The notes under the pieces: model-generated
Databases searched by the model: none
The model's input: the letters and a program-made list of their open reading frames with translations, nothing else
What the model was told of the DNA's origin: nothing
Assembly: GCA_002389665.1 (NCBI GenBank)
Contig: DGNO01000003.1
Location: forward strand, 248,001-312,000
DNA from: Rhodobiaceae bacterium UBA4490
GTDB taxonomy: Bacteria; Pseudomonadota; Alphaproteobacteria; Parvibaculales; Parvibaculaceae
Length of the DNA stretch: 64,000 bases
Direction of reading: 5' to 3'
Program-made: the position numbers and the translations under genes
Part shown: piece by piece, positions 6,697-15,827 of the stretch
How positions within the stretch are numbered: the first letter of the stretch is position 1
Layout of the letters: every line of letters begins with the position of its first letter

Positions 6697-9201
6697 TTAG
6701 AACGAGTAGGACACGTTGACGGAGACGAAGTCGCGGTCGCCGTCTTTCGAGTATTTCTCGTTACCGAAGAAGTTCGTGTAGGAAATCCCGCCACGCCAGG
6801 AGCTCTGATACGACCCGTTCAGAGACAGGCTGACGCGCTTGCGGCCTTCACGGTAGTTGGCAAGCGGTGCCGGCGCGTTACCGGCCACGTCATGCTGCCA
6901 TGCGATGGTCGGGTTCAGCGTGATCGGCGTGCCGAACGCGTTGTTGTACTGCAGCTGACCGAGGAGCACATAGCCCCAGGACAGGCTGGTCGGACGGCAA
7001 CCCTGACGGTTGTCGAGCGCAAGGAAGGCGCCGAGCGGCAGGTCCGTACCGGCAGTACACACGTTAGCAAGCTGCTTGCGGGAGAAGTCGGCTTCATCCG
7101 GAACATCCGGCACCCACATCGCCCCGGCTTCCGTCACCAGGATACCGAGGTCGGCACCAAGCGCGCCGATCAGCGGGTTGGACTGGGTGTAGGTCGCCGT
7201 CGTGCCGATCTGAGCCGTCAGGACTTCTTCACGGACAAAGCCGGAATATTCCGCGCTTTGGCCCACACCAACGCTGCCGCAGGAAGAGTTCGGACGGAAC
7301 GTCTGCCCGGCATCGACCTGTGCGGACACAGTGTCCGGTCCCAGAATGAAGTCAAGCAGGCAAGATGCGCCAAGAGCGGCAAGCGTCAGCTGGTCCGTAT
7401 CGAGCTGCAGCGGCTGGTTCGGGCGGAACGAGGTTTCGCCCTGCACGCCCCAATCACCAATCGTGGTGTTGAAGGAGAAGCCGAAGAGCTTGATGTCTTC
7501 CGGATATTCCAGGAAGAGACCGATATTGCTCGCAGCACCTGCTGTCGTGGTTGCCGCCAGAATCTCGGCACTGTCAACAGCAAGAGTGTTAGCACCAAGG
7601 GTGACCGCCTGATCCGCAATTAGCGCACAATTGAGCAACATTGCTTCAAGCAGGCTGCCACCATTAACACCGCCCGTTGCTAGCGCTGCCGCCGGCCCAA
7701 TGACGTTAGCATTCGTCGGGCTACCGTTCAGTGCCAGACCATTCTTCGCAGCTTGGATCAGCCCATCCGGGTCGTTTACCTGCGTATTGTTCAAATAGGC
7801 AAGCTTGGCCGGATTGGCGTTAAACGTACCTGCACCGGGGCCAAAACCAGCCCCCTGACACCCTTGCAACAAGGCGCCACGCGTTGTACCGCCAGCGTTG
7901 AGACCGGTGGCGTTATAAACCTGCAGCGAGGTATTCGTCGGACGGTTGATATAGCGTTCGCTCGCGATCGGCACACGGCTATGGTAGTTCATGAAGTAGA
8001 AGCCGAACTCGGTGGAGTTCAGTTCTTCCGAATACCAGCGCAGTGCGAGACCATACTGGCCGCTGTCGCTTGCTTCCCGGTCCTGATCGCGGGCGATGTC
8101 ACCCGTGCCGTCTTTCAGTGCCAGACGCAGAGCTTCGTTGTTCCCTGTCGGATAAGCAACGGAGTAATCGAGGAAAGGGTTCACCCCGCCACCGCAGTTG
8201 AAGCGCTGATCTGTGACTGCCGCATCAAAAGCAGCACTGATGTTGCCTGCAGTCGAGCAGTTCCGGTTGAAGAAGCCGGAAATGAACTCACCGCCCGTCA
8301 CGAAGGACTGTGCATTCGCCACACCGCCTTGCGCCGTTACGTCGGAGCCGGAGAAAGGCGTGCCCGGACGGTCGAGCTGAGTTTCTTCCCATTCGAGCTG
8401 ATAGAAACCTTCCAGCGCGAGATTGTAGGGAAGACCGATGGAGCCATAGGCGGCCCAAACAGGAAGCAGACCTTCCTTGATTTCAGCGCCCGGACGGCGG
8501 AACGCGTTCACATCGAGCGGGGAAACGGAGTTCACACCGTTCAGAATGAACGTGCCTTCGCCCCAGTTGATCACCTGGCGGCCAATACGCAGGTTGAGCG
8601 GCAGGTCGCCGATGTTGTAGTCCGCCGACACATAAAGGTCGAGCAGGTCGATATCGCGGGCCGCATCCACCTTGCCGCCTTCGTTCAGGGCAAAACGCTC
8701 GTAAGAGCTGTCATTGTCCAAAACCGCGTCATAGAACGAGTTCACACGGGCAAAGAGCGTGTAGTTCTGCCAGTTCGCCTGAATGTCGTTCGTCATTTTG
8801 ACGACACCGGACGTCAGGTCCCATTTGTCGAAGTTCAAACGGCCGTCATCGGTGTTGATCGAACCGGCAAAGGCATCAGGGCCGGTCTCAGTGTCGAGCG
8901 TGATGTTCTGAGTGGGAGCCCCGCCCGAATCTGCGGTCGGCAAACCGGGAAAGCCCAAAGAAGCCGCGATATCCTGAACGTCCGCCGTGCTCTCACGCGG
9001 ACCGCCGTTGCCTGTGGGCAAAAACAGGTCGTTACGCTCGGAGACGCGCGCCGACACACCGGCCGAAACCGTCGTGTCGAAGTAAATCTGCACACCGCCG
9101 AATTGATATTCCAATGCGCTGGCCGGCATGCCCGATAGACATGTCATCGCCAGCAGCGACGCCGCGCCCAGCGCGCCGCGTCCGCTGATCTTTCCGATCA
9201 T
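6697..9201 (-). CDS. DUF1302 family outer-membrane protein
   Basis: An 834-residue secreted protein: signal peptide ending near MPASA, then ALEYQFGGVQIYFDTTVSAGVSARVSERND, a typical start of DUF1302 proteins. The rest is rich in Gly, Asn, aromatic residues and alternating polar/hydrophobic strands (for example LPLNLRIGRQVINWGEGTFI), and it ends in ...DFVSVNVSYSF. The C-terminal Phe and aromatic pattern are those of outer-membrane beta-barrels. DUF1302 proteins often occur with hydrophobic-compound (steroid, fatty acid, terpene) degradation genes; a channel role for such substrates is an inference. The start is the ATG at 9201 after GAGGAGG. A divergent TetR gene lies 450 bases away. A low-GC gap precedes it. 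Confidence 0.85.
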   Translation of the reverse strand: MIGKISGRGALGAASLLAMTCLSGMPASALEYQFGGVQIYFDTTVSAGVSARVSERNDLFLPTGNGGPRESTADVQDIAASLGFPGLPTADSGGAPTQNITLDTETGPDAFAGSINTDDGRLNFDKWDLTSGVVKMTNDIQANWQNYTLFARVNSFYDAVLDNDSSYERFALNEGGKVDAARDIDLLDLYVSADYNIGDLPLNLRIGRQVINWGEGTFILNGVNSVSPLDVNAFRRPGAEIKEGLLPVWAAYGSIGLPYNLALEGFYQLEWEETQLDRPGTPFSGSDVTAQGGVANAQSFVTGGEFISGFFNRNCSTAGNISAAFDAAVTDQRFNCGGGVNPFLDYSVAYPTGNNEALRLALKDGTGDIARDQDREASDSGQYGLALRWYSEELNSTEFGFYFMNYHSRVPIASERYINRPTNTSLQVYNATGLNAGGTTRGALLQGCQGAGFGPGAGTFNANPAKLAYLNNTQVNDPDGLIQAAKNGLALNGSPTNANVIGPAAALATGGVNGGSLLEAMLLNCALIADQAVTLGANTLAVDSAEILAATTTAGAASNIGLFLEYPEDIKLFGFSFNTTIGDWGVQGETSFRPNQPLQLDTDQLTLAALGASCLLDFILGPDTVSAQVDAGQTFRPNSSCGSVGVGQSAEYSGFVREEVLTAQIGTTATYTQSNPLIGALGADLGILVTEAGAMWVPDVPDEADFSRKQLANVCTAGTDLPLGAFLALDNRQGCRPTSLSWGYVLLGQLQYNNAFGTPITLNPTIAWQHDVAGNAPAPLANYREGRKRVSLSLNGSYQSSWRGGISYTNFFGNEKYSKDGDRDFVSVNVSYSF

Positions 9202-9652
9202 CTATTTCCCTCCTCACGCGAAGCGATTCGCGCCCCGCATACCTCGATTACTTCGATTGGTGCTTTGCGAGCCCCTCGGCACTCAAGCACACCCTAGGAG
9301 ATTAATAGACACGCTATTTGTCAATAACTTCGGGCTGTAATGACTCAGTTTAAATATAACTGTGACAAATCAGCATATACGAAAACCGGATAATTTATCA
9401 GTTAAATCAATGAACTAGCTGATTCTTAAAGACTTTCTTCATACGAAATATCGCTGTGCCGCACCTGCCAGCACTTCGTCGCCCCCCACGTGGAATCATG
9501 ACAAAATATCATGGACAGATCTTTCTCATAAAAATCGACACTCTCAATGCCTAAACATGAAAAGACCAAACCCGGCGGCTAAATACTCGCAGCCCGGCGC
9601 GCAAGGCCTTACGCTTATTCAGTGAGATCAGGCGCAGGGGAGAGCCAAGAGG
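9202..9652. other. AT-rich divergent intergenic region between the DUF1302 and TetR genes
   Basis: About 450 bases, clearly more AT-rich than the surroundings between roughly 9290 and 9550. No ORF or RNA gene is convincing. On the minus strand a perfect -35-like TTGACA is at 9324-9319, pointing at the DUF1302 gene, without a clear -10 at ideal spacing. The region should hold both divergent promoters and probably a TetR operator, but I cannot define the latter. Confidence 0.5.
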
Positions 9653-10258
9653 GTGTCGAAGACCCACAAAGTCAGTTTCGTCAAAAAAACCGATGGCCGT
9701 GCCGCACGGGGCGCGCAAACGAAACAGAAAATCATCGACGCGCTGTTCGAGCTGATCGAAAGCGGCCAGTCTGCGCCGACCGGCGAGCAGGTGGCCGAGA
9801 AAGCCCAAGTCGGCCTTCGCTCCGTTTACCGGCACTTCGATGATATTGACACGCTTTATGCCGCTATTCAGGACCGGCTGGATGCCTCGCTGCGCCCCCT
9901 CATCGAATCCGCGCAGGAAAAGATCAAAGGCAATCTTGAAGAACGAACCCGCGCAATGATGGATATCCGGGGCGAATTTTACGAACGCGCCGGGCCCTTC
10001 ATCCGCTCGGACCGTTCCCGCCATTGGAACACGCCGGAAATCGAGCGCCGCCGCGCCTCTGGCAGCATGGAAATGCGCCTCTGGCTCTGGACCTGCCTGC
10101 CCGAATGCGCGAGCGCTTCCCCCGCGGCGCGGGCCGGGGTGGAAATGGCCGCTTCTTTTGCCGCTTGGGATCAATTGCGAAACGAGCAAAAGCTCAGTAT
10201 CGAAGATGCAAAGGCCTGTACGGTCGAGGCGATTTTGAAATTGCTCGAACCGGCGTGA
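9653..10258 (+). CDS. TetR family transcriptional regulator
   Basis: A 201-residue protein. Residues ~20-70 form the TetR N-terminal helix-turn-helix (TKQKIIDALFELIESG ... PTGEQVAEKAQVGLRSVYRHFDDIDTLY). The remaining ~130 residues are a helical ligand/dimer domain with no assignable ligand. It begins with GTG, with AGGGGAG about ten bases upstream. It is divergent from the DUF1302 gene and is followed 210 bases downstream by a thiolase gene, so it may control either; that is inference from position only. Confidence 0.88.
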   Translation: MSKTHKVSFVKKTDGRAARGAQTKQKIIDALFELIESGQSAPTGEQVAEKAQVGLRSVYRHFDDIDTLYAAIQDRLDASLRPLIESAQEKIKGNLEERTRAMMDIRGEFYERAGPFIRSDRSRHWNTPEIERRRASGSMEMRLWLWTCLPECASASPAARAGVEMAASFAAWDQLRNEQKLSIEDAKACTVEAILKLLEPA

Positions 10259-10468
10259 AACGCCCTTAACGGCGCCGCGCAGCCCCTATCTTTCCGCCCC
10301 CGCTTCTCTCCAATGTTCCCCTACGTCAGGGGCGCGAAGTGATCAAATCTGCGGCGAGAGAGCTAGAGCGTGCGTTTCAAAGGGTGTAAAGGAAGGGCAG
10401 CTTTTATCCGCATAAAGGGCAAAAGCCCTGACCCATAACGGATTGCGTTAACAGGAAGGAACTCACTC

Positions 10469-11638
10469 ATGGCAGAAGCATATATCGTTGCCGCTTCGCG
10501 CACGGCTGGCGGCCGCCGCGACGGCAAACTCAAAGGCTGGCATCCGGCGGACCTCGCCGGCGCGGTGCTGAAAGACCTAGTCAAGAAAACCGACATCGAC
10601 CCGGCCCGCATCGACGATGTGATCATGGGCTGCGTTGGCCAGGCGGGCGAGCAGGCCGTGAATATCGGCCGTAACGCCGTGCTCGCTGCCGGTCTGCCGG
10701 AAAGCATTCCGGCCACCAGCGTCGACCGTCAGTGCGGCTCTTCCCAGCAGTCGATCCACTTCGCCGCTCAGGCCGTGATGTCCGGTTTCATGGACTGCGT
10801 GATCGCCGCCGGTGTTGAAAGCATGACGCGCGTGCCGATGGGCCTGCCCGCGTCGCTGCCCGCCAAAAACGGCTTCGGCGTTTATATGAGCCCGGAAATG
10901 CAGAAGCGCTATCCCGACATTCAGTTCTCCCAGTTCATGGGCGCTGAAATGATGGCGAAGAAATACGACATCTCCCGCGATCAGCTGGATGAGTTCGGTT
11001 ATCAGAGCCACCAGCGCGCGATTGCCGCCACCCAGGCCGGCGCGTTCGACGATGAAATTCTTGCCGTGGAAGTGGAAACGGAAAATGGCAAGGAAATGCA
11101 CAAAGTGGATGAAGGCATCCGCTTCGATGCAAGCCTCGATGGCATCAAGGGCGTGAAGCTGCTCGCCGAAGGCGGCCGGCTGACGGCGGCGACCTCCAGC
11201 CAGATCTGCGACGGCTCGGCCGGCGTCATGATCGTCAATGAAAAGACGCTGAAGGAACTCGGCCTGACGCCGATGGCCCGCATCCACCACATGACCGTTG
11301 TGGGCGGCGATCCCATCATCATGCTGGAAGCCCCGCTTCCGGGCACGCAGAAGGCGCTGCAGAAAGCCGGCATGAAGATCGACGATATCGATCTTTATGA
11401 AGTGAACGAAGCCTTCGCTTCCGTGCCGCTTGCCTGGCTGAAGGAAACCGGCGCCGATCCGGAAAAGCTCAACGTCAATGGCGGCGCCATCGCGCTCGGC
11501 CACCCCCTCGGCGGCTCCGGCGCCAAGCTCATGACGACACTGGTTCATGCGCTGAAAAATCAGAACAAGCGCTACGGCCTGCAGACCATGTGCGAAGGCG
11601 GCGGCCTGGCCAATGTGACGATCATCGAACGTCTCTAA
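10469..11638 (+). CDS. acetyl-CoA acyltransferase (thiolase)
   Basis: A 389-residue thiolase of normal length. The acylated nucleophile is Cys89 in [18 protein letters not shown]; the second half has the NEAFA motif, [11 protein letters not shown] (His345) and the catalytic Cys375 in [15 protein letters not shown]. It catalyses thiolytic cleavage of 3-oxoacyl-CoA or the reverse condensation. Which chain length it prefers is not evident. AGGAAGGA precedes the ATG by eight bases. It stands alone, followed by a strong terminator; the TetR gene and DUF1302 gene upstream suggest a role in fatty acid or related hydrophobic carbon degradation. Confidence 0.93.
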   Translation: MAEAYIVAASRTAGGRRDGKLKGWHPADLAGAVLKDLVKKTDIDPARIDDVIMGCVGQAGEQAVNIGRNAVLAAGLPESIPATSVDRQCGSSQQSIHFAAQAVMSGFMDCVIAAGVESMTRVPMGLPASLPAKNGFGVYMSPEMQKRYPDIQFSQFMGAEMMAKKYDISRDQLDEFGYQSHQRAIAATQAGAFDDEILAVEVETENGKEMHKVDEGIRFDASLDGIKGVKLLAEGGRLTAATSSQICDGSAGVMIVNEKTLKELGLTPMARIHHMTVVGGDPIIMLEAPLPGTQKALQKAGMKIDDIDLYEVNEAFASVPLAWLKETGADPEKLNVNGGAIALGHPLGGSGAKLMTTLVHALKNQNKRYGLQTMCEGGGLANVTIIERL

Positions 11639-11665
11639 GCACCGCACCTTAGCGTGAAACGGATG

Positions 11666-11693
11666 AACCGGCGGGGCCTCCCCGCCGGTTTTT
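11666..11693 (+). terminator. intrinsic terminator after the thiolase gene
   Basis: An 11-base-pair perfect stem (11666-11676 with 11680-11690), a 3-base loop and a T-run form a classical Rho-independent terminator 28 bases after the thiolase stop. Confidence 0.92.
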
Positions 11694-11822
11694 CTTTACC
11701 CGTTTCGCCGCATCACAAGCGGGAACCAACACCCCTGCCCGCGCGTTTAAAATAAAACAGGTAACGTACGGCCCTGTGCCGGCGGCCTGTGCCACTTTGG
11801 GATGCAGAAATGGGAGGCTGCC

Positions 11823-12140
11823 ATGGACCGCAAGCCGATCATTGCTTTTATCGTCAACAACGAATGGCTGGCCGCTCTTCTGGCCGCCATGACCTATATT
11901 CTCGCCACCTCCGCCTGGGCGGCGGGGCCTGCCGGGATCAATGCCGGTGCCTTCGAGCAGCAATTCGCCGCGCAGGGCATTTACCAGAAATGGGACCTCG
12001 ACAAGGACGGCATCGTGGATGAGCGTGAATTTTCCAGAGGCTTTCACGCCTATTACGACAAAGACCGGGACGAGGCCTTGAGCGAGAAAGAGCTGGAACG
12101 CTTCGAGGAAGATGCCGCGGAGGACGGCCGCCTGCGCTAA
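11823..12140 (+). CDS. small exported EF-hand protein
   Basis: A 105-residue protein. A hydrophobic N-terminal segment (AALLAAMTYILATSAWA) looks like a signal peptide or anchor. Two Ca2+-binding loops follow: DLDKDGIVDEREF is a full EF-hand loop, and DKDRDEALSEKEL is a second one with less usual spacing. It is therefore likely a periplasmic calcium-binding protein of unknown partner. I chose the ATG at 11823, which has GGGAGG six bases upstream, rather than the ATG at 11802. A longer antisense frame over the same bases is a shadow. Confidence 0.72.
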   Translation: MDRKPIIAFIVNNEWLAALLAAMTYILATSAWAAGPAGINAGAFEQQFAAQGIYQKWDLDKDGIVDEREFSRGFHAYYDKDRDEALSEKELERFEEDAAEDGRLR

Positions 12141-12214
12141 GCGCCTCCCGAAACTCCCTTCAGGGTCAAGAAAGCCTCTTGTCAGGCACCGGCGGGGCCA
12201 GTAAGCCCAAGGCC

Positions 12215-14044
12215 ATGGCGCCGCCGCTTTTACATCTGAAAAACATTCACCTGACCTTCGGGGGCACACCGCTTCTGAACGGGGCGGAGCTTGCCGTCTC
12301 GCCCGGTGACCGGCTTTGCCTTGTCGGGCGGAACGGATCGGGAAAATCGACCCTTTTGAAAGTCGCCGCCGGGCTTGCGACGCCCGATAGCGGCGAAATT
12401 TTCCTGCAGCCCGGCGCCACCATACGTTATCTGCCGCAGGAGCCGGATTTCAGCGGCTTCGAGACCGCTCTTGCCTTTGCCGAGGCCGGGCTTGGGCCCG
12501 GGGACGATCCTTACCGGGCGCGCTATCTTCTGGAGCGGCTGGGACTTTCAGGAGATGAAAATCCCGCCCATCTTTCCGGCGGTCAGGCACGCCGCGCCGC
12601 TCTCGCCCGCACGCTTGCCCCCTCGCCCGATATCCTGCTCCTCGACGAGCCGACGAACCATCTCGACCTGCCCGCCATCGAATGGCTGGAAAGTGAATTG
12701 CGCGGACTGAAATCCGCCCTCGTCCTCATCAGCCACGACCGGCGCTTTTTGTCCAATCTCTCGCGCAATACCGTCTGGCTCGACCGCGGACGCACACGCG
12801 CCTTCAATGTCGGCTTTGCCGCCTTTGAGGAGACCCGCGACCGGCTGATCGAGGAAGAAGCGCAGGCCCAGCACAAACTCGAACGTAAAATCGAGCAGGA
12901 AGAAGACTGGCTGCGCTACGGCGTCACCGCCCGCCGCAAGCGCAACCAGAAGCGGCTGCGCGATCTCCACTCACTGCGCGCCGCACGTGTCAGCCAAGGC
13001 GAAGCGCTGCGCCGCGCCACCGCCACGGTCACGATGGCGGCAACCGAAGGAGAAACCTCCGGCAAACTCGTTGCCGATCTTGAAGAGGTGAGCAAATCCT
13101 ATGACGGCGCGCCCATCGTCAAATCCTTGAGCGTCAAAATTCTGCGCGGCGACAGGGTGGGCATTGTGGGGCCGAACGGCGCGGGCAAGACCACGCTTCT
13201 CAAACTCATCACAGGCGATCTCGAACCCGATGAAGGCCGCATCAAGCTCGGCACGAACCGGCAGATGGTGACGCTGGAACAGAACCGGGAAAGTCTCGAT
13301 CCGAACGAGACCTTGCGCGATGTGCTGACCGGCGGACGCGGCGACATGGTGGAAGTCGGCGGCACCAGCAAACATGTCATCGGCTATATGAAAGATTTTC
13401 TCTTCGCCCCGGAACAGGCGCGCACGCCCGTCCATGCGCTTTCGGGCGGTGAACGCGGGCGGTTGATGCTCGCCCGCGCGCTTGCCCGGCCCTCCAACCT
13501 TCTGATCCTCGACGAGCCGACCAACGATCTCGATATCGAAACGCTCGATCTTTTACAGGAAATGCTCGCCGATTATGAAGGCACGCTTTTGCTCGTCAGT
13601 CACGACCGCGATTTTCTCGACCGGATCGTGACCTATACGATTGCCTCGGAAGGAGATGGCGAATGGCAGGTCTATCCCGGCGGCTATAGCGATATGGAGC
13701 GCCAGCGCGGCACACGCAAAAAGGAAGAAAAAGCAGCCGCGCCCGCCAAGCAAAAATCCGGCGGCGACAAAGCTGCCGCCGCGCCCGCCAAGAGACAGGA
13801 AAAGCGCAAGCTCTCCTTCAAGGAAAAACATGCGCTTGAAACCCTGCCCGGCGAGATGGAAAAGCTTGGCGGTAAAATCGCGCAGCTGAAAGAAAAGCTT
13901 GCCGCACCCGATTTTTATTCCAAAGACCCGGAGGGTTTTGCCAAATCCGCCAAGGTGCTGGAAGCGGCAGAGGCCGAACTTGCGCAAAAAGAAGAAGACT
14001 GGCTTGCTCTTGAAATGCTGCGCGAGGAGTTGGAGGGCACATGA
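12215..14044 (+). CDS. uup: ABC-F family ATPase (Uup type)
   Basis: About 609 residues with two ABC domains in one chain and no membrane segments: Walker A GRNGSGKSTLL and GPNGAGKTTLL, signatures LSGGQARR and LSGGERGR, Walker B LLLDEPTNHLDL and LILDEPTNDLDI. A charged linker lies between the domains and a Lys/Ala-rich region leads to a C-terminal coiled coil, as in Uup. ABC-F proteins act on ribosomes or DNA intermediates rather than transport. The start is uncertain: ATG at 12215 or TTG at 12179, neither with a strong ribosome-binding site. It overlaps the next gene by four bases (ATGA), so the two are translationally coupled. Confidence 0.92.
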   Translation: MAPPLLHLKNIHLTFGGTPLLNGAELAVSPGDRLCLVGRNGSGKSTLLKVAAGLATPDSGEIFLQPGATIRYLPQEPDFSGFETALAFAEAGLGPGDDPYRARYLLERLGLSGDENPAHLSGGQARRAALARTLAPSPDILLLDEPTNHLDLPAIEWLESELRGLKSALVLISHDRRFLSNLSRNTVWLDRGRTRAFNVGFAAFEETRDRLIEEEAQAQHKLERKIEQEEDWLRYGVTARRKRNQKRLRDLHSLRAARVSQGEALRRATATVTMAATEGETSGKLVADLEEVSKSYDGAPIVKSLSVKILRGDRVGIVGPNGAGKTTLLKLITGDLEPDEGRIKLGTNRQMVTLEQNRESLDPNETLRDVLTGGRGDMVEVGGTSKHVIGYMKDFLFAPEQARTPVHALSGGERGRLMLARALARPSNLLILDEPTNDLDIETLDLLQEMLADYEGTLLLVSHDRDFLDRIVTYTIASEGDGEWQVYPGGYSDMERQRGTRKKEEKAAAPAKQKSGGDKAAAAPAKRQEKRKLSFKEKHALETLPGEMEKLGGKIAQLKEKLAAPDFYSKDPEGFAKSAKVLEAAEAELAQKEEDWLALEMLREELEGT

Positions 14045-14493
14045 CCACGATCTATGTCGATGCCGATGCGTGCCCGGTGAAAGAGGAAACGCTGCGCGTT
14101 GCCGAGCGGCACGGGCTTTTGACCTATATCGTTTCCAATAGCGGCATGCGCGTGCCGCGCAGCCCGCTTGTGCGGCAAATGATCGTGCCGGAGGGCCCGG
14201 ACGCCGCCGATGACTGGATTGCGGATCATATCGGCGCGGGCGACATTGTGATCACCGCCGATATTCCCCTTGCCGCGCGCTGCCTTGAAAAACAGGCCCT
14301 TGCGCTCGGTCCGAGCGGTAAACCTTTCTCGCCGGAAAATATCGGCATGTCACTCGCGATGCGCGATCTGACGAGCACCTTGCGCGAGACGAGCGATTTT
14401 AAAAGTTACAATCCCGCCTTCACGCAGAAAGACCGCTCCCGTTTTCTCAGCGCGCTGGAAGAGACGGTGCGCAAGGCAAAGCAGGGCTCATAA
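14041..14493 (+). CDS. UPF0178 (YaiI/YqxD, DUF188) family protein
   Basis: A 150-residue protein that begins with TTIYVDADACPVKEE, the family hallmark, and continues with TADIPLAARCLEK and DLTSTLRE. The fold is PIN-like, with conserved acidic residues (Asp6, Asp8) suggesting a metal-dependent nuclease activity, but the function is not established. It is coupled to the uup gene by a 4-base overlap. Its 3' end overlaps the convergent monooxygenase gene by six bases. Confidence 0.92.
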   Translation: MTTIYVDADACPVKEETLRVAERHGLLTYIVSNSGMRVPRSPLVRQMIVPEGPDAADDWIADHIGAGDIVITADIPLAARCLEKQALALGPSGKPFSPENIGMSLAMRDLTSTLRETSDFKSYNPAFTQKDRSRFLSALEETVRKAKQGS

Positions 14494-15672
14494 CGCCGCT
14501 GTCGCGTCATATTTCATCAGCCAGTCATAGCGCGATGCCGTAAAGCCCGGCAGCAATTTCGAGCCTGCCGACATGGCAAAATGCACCCCGCGGCGCAGCA
14601 CCGGATGAGCAAGATGAAAGAGCCCCGCATTCGCCTCGGACTGCGCCTGCACCTTGGAGGCGCGCGGTTTGCGCACCGTCTCATAACGGGCAAGGGCATC
14701 CGGCACGGGTGCCGTTTCAAGAGAGGCCGCCAGGACGCAAGCATCTTCGATCGCCATAGCCGCGCCTTGCGCGAGAAACGGGAGCATCGGATGGCAGGCA
14801 TCGCCCAGCAGCGTGACGCGGCCTGAACTCCAGGAGGCAAGCGGCGCACGCGCATGGAGCGCCCAGCGGAAGGGGTTTTCCACCGCTTCGGCCACGGCGC
14901 TGAGCGTTGGATGCCAGGACCCGAAATCCCGGCGCAGTTCCTCGCGGCTGCCCGGTTCCATCCAGGCTTCAGAGACCCAGGTGTCCCGCTCGACCACGCC
15001 GACGAAATTCACCAGCTCGCCGCCGCGCACATAATAGGTGATGGCGTGGGCATGGGGGGCGAGCCAGCTTGTGACGACGGGGCGCAGACCCACATCTTTG
15101 AGCCGCTCGGCGGGCACAAGACCGCGCCAGGCCATCATCTTTTTGAAGGTAGGTTTGCGCGCGCCGAAAAGGGCCGTACGCACCGCCGAATGAATACCGT
15201 CTGCGCCGACAATAAGATCGCCGCTTTCCACCGCACCGTCTTCAAAGATGAGCGTTGCCGAGCGGGTATTCTGATAAAGGCCGTTCACTTTCGCCTCGGT
15301 GCGGATCGTGCCGGGACTGCGCGCTGCCACCGCTTCATGCAAAAGCCGGTGGAGGTCCGCCCGGTGAATATGAAAATAGGGAAGCCCGTAGCGTGCCCGC
15401 GCCCGCGCGCCCAGCGGGATCTGCGTCAAAAGCCGGCCCGAGACATGATCGCGCAGCTCGATACCTTGCGGCTCGAAAGAGACTTTCGCCAGCTCTTCCT
15501 CGAGGCCGAGGGAGAAAAGAACCCGCAGCGCATTCGGCCCGAGCTGCAGCCCGGCACCGACTTCTCCCATGTCCGCGCTTTGCTCGAAAAGCGCAACCTC
15601 ATGCCCTTTGGCAAGCAGTGCCAGTGCCGCAGTAAGGCCGCCAATGCCGCCGCCTGCAATCAGTATTTTCAT
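14488..15672 (-). CDS. FAD-dependent monooxygenase (salicylate hydroxylase-like)
   Basis: A 394-residue group A flavoprotein hydroxylase. The N-terminal FAD-binding motif is ILIAGGGIGGLTAALAL; the middle motif is IVGADGIHSAVR, which binds FAD and NAD(P)H; and the ribityl-binding motif is LLGDACHPMLPFLAQGAAMAIEDA. The family hydroxylates aromatic acids such as salicylate or 3-hydroxybenzoate using NAD(P)H and O2; the actual substrate cannot be told. I chose the ATG at 15672 (AAAGGGACGG upstream). The longer reading from 15735 lacks support. No aromatic-ring-cleavage genes lie beside it. Confidence 0.88.
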   Translation of the reverse strand: MKILIAGGGIGGLTAALALLAKGHEVALFEQSADMGEVGAGLQLGPNALRVLFSLGLEEELAKVSFEPQGIELRDHVSGRLLTQIPLGARARARYGLPYFHIHRADLHRLLHEAVAARSPGTIRTEAKVNGLYQNTRSATLIFEDGAVESGDLIVGADGIHSAVRTALFGARKPTFKKMMAWRGLVPAERLKDVGLRPVVTSWLAPHAHAITYYVRGGELVNFVGVVERDTWVSEAWMEPGSREELRRDFGSWHPTLSAVAEAVENPFRWALHARAPLASWSSGRVTLLGDACHPMLPFLAQGAAMAIEDACVLAASLETAPVPDALARYETVRKPRASKVQAQSEANAGLFHLAHPVLRRGVHFAMSAGSKLLPGFTASRYDWLMKYDATAAL

Positions 15673-15827
15673 TGCCGTCCCTTTGCCCGCGAATGCGCTT
15701 TTGCATTCACCCGCCGAGCCACCCGCGCTCACCATAAAGGCTCGGGCCAGAGCGGCAAAGGCGGCATGTTGCCTCCACCTGCTTTATTGCGGCAGATCAA
15801 AGCGAAGGGTTTTAAGGACGCGCGGCT

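Noticed and set aside
7753..9138. Long plus-strand frame (461 codons) opposite the DUF1302 gene
   Set aside because: Antisense shadow of a well-supported gene with signal peptide and family features; the product has no recognisable domain.
10416..10429. AGGGC-AAAA-GCCCT hairpin in the thiolase leader
   Set aside because: Only five base pairs, no T-run, and too small to claim a riboswitch or terminator.
11649..12269. 206-codon minus-strand frame around the EF-hand gene
   Set aside because: Overlaps the thiolase terminator and the EF-hand protein; the plus-strand frame has a signal peptide, EF-hand loops and a ribosome-binding site.
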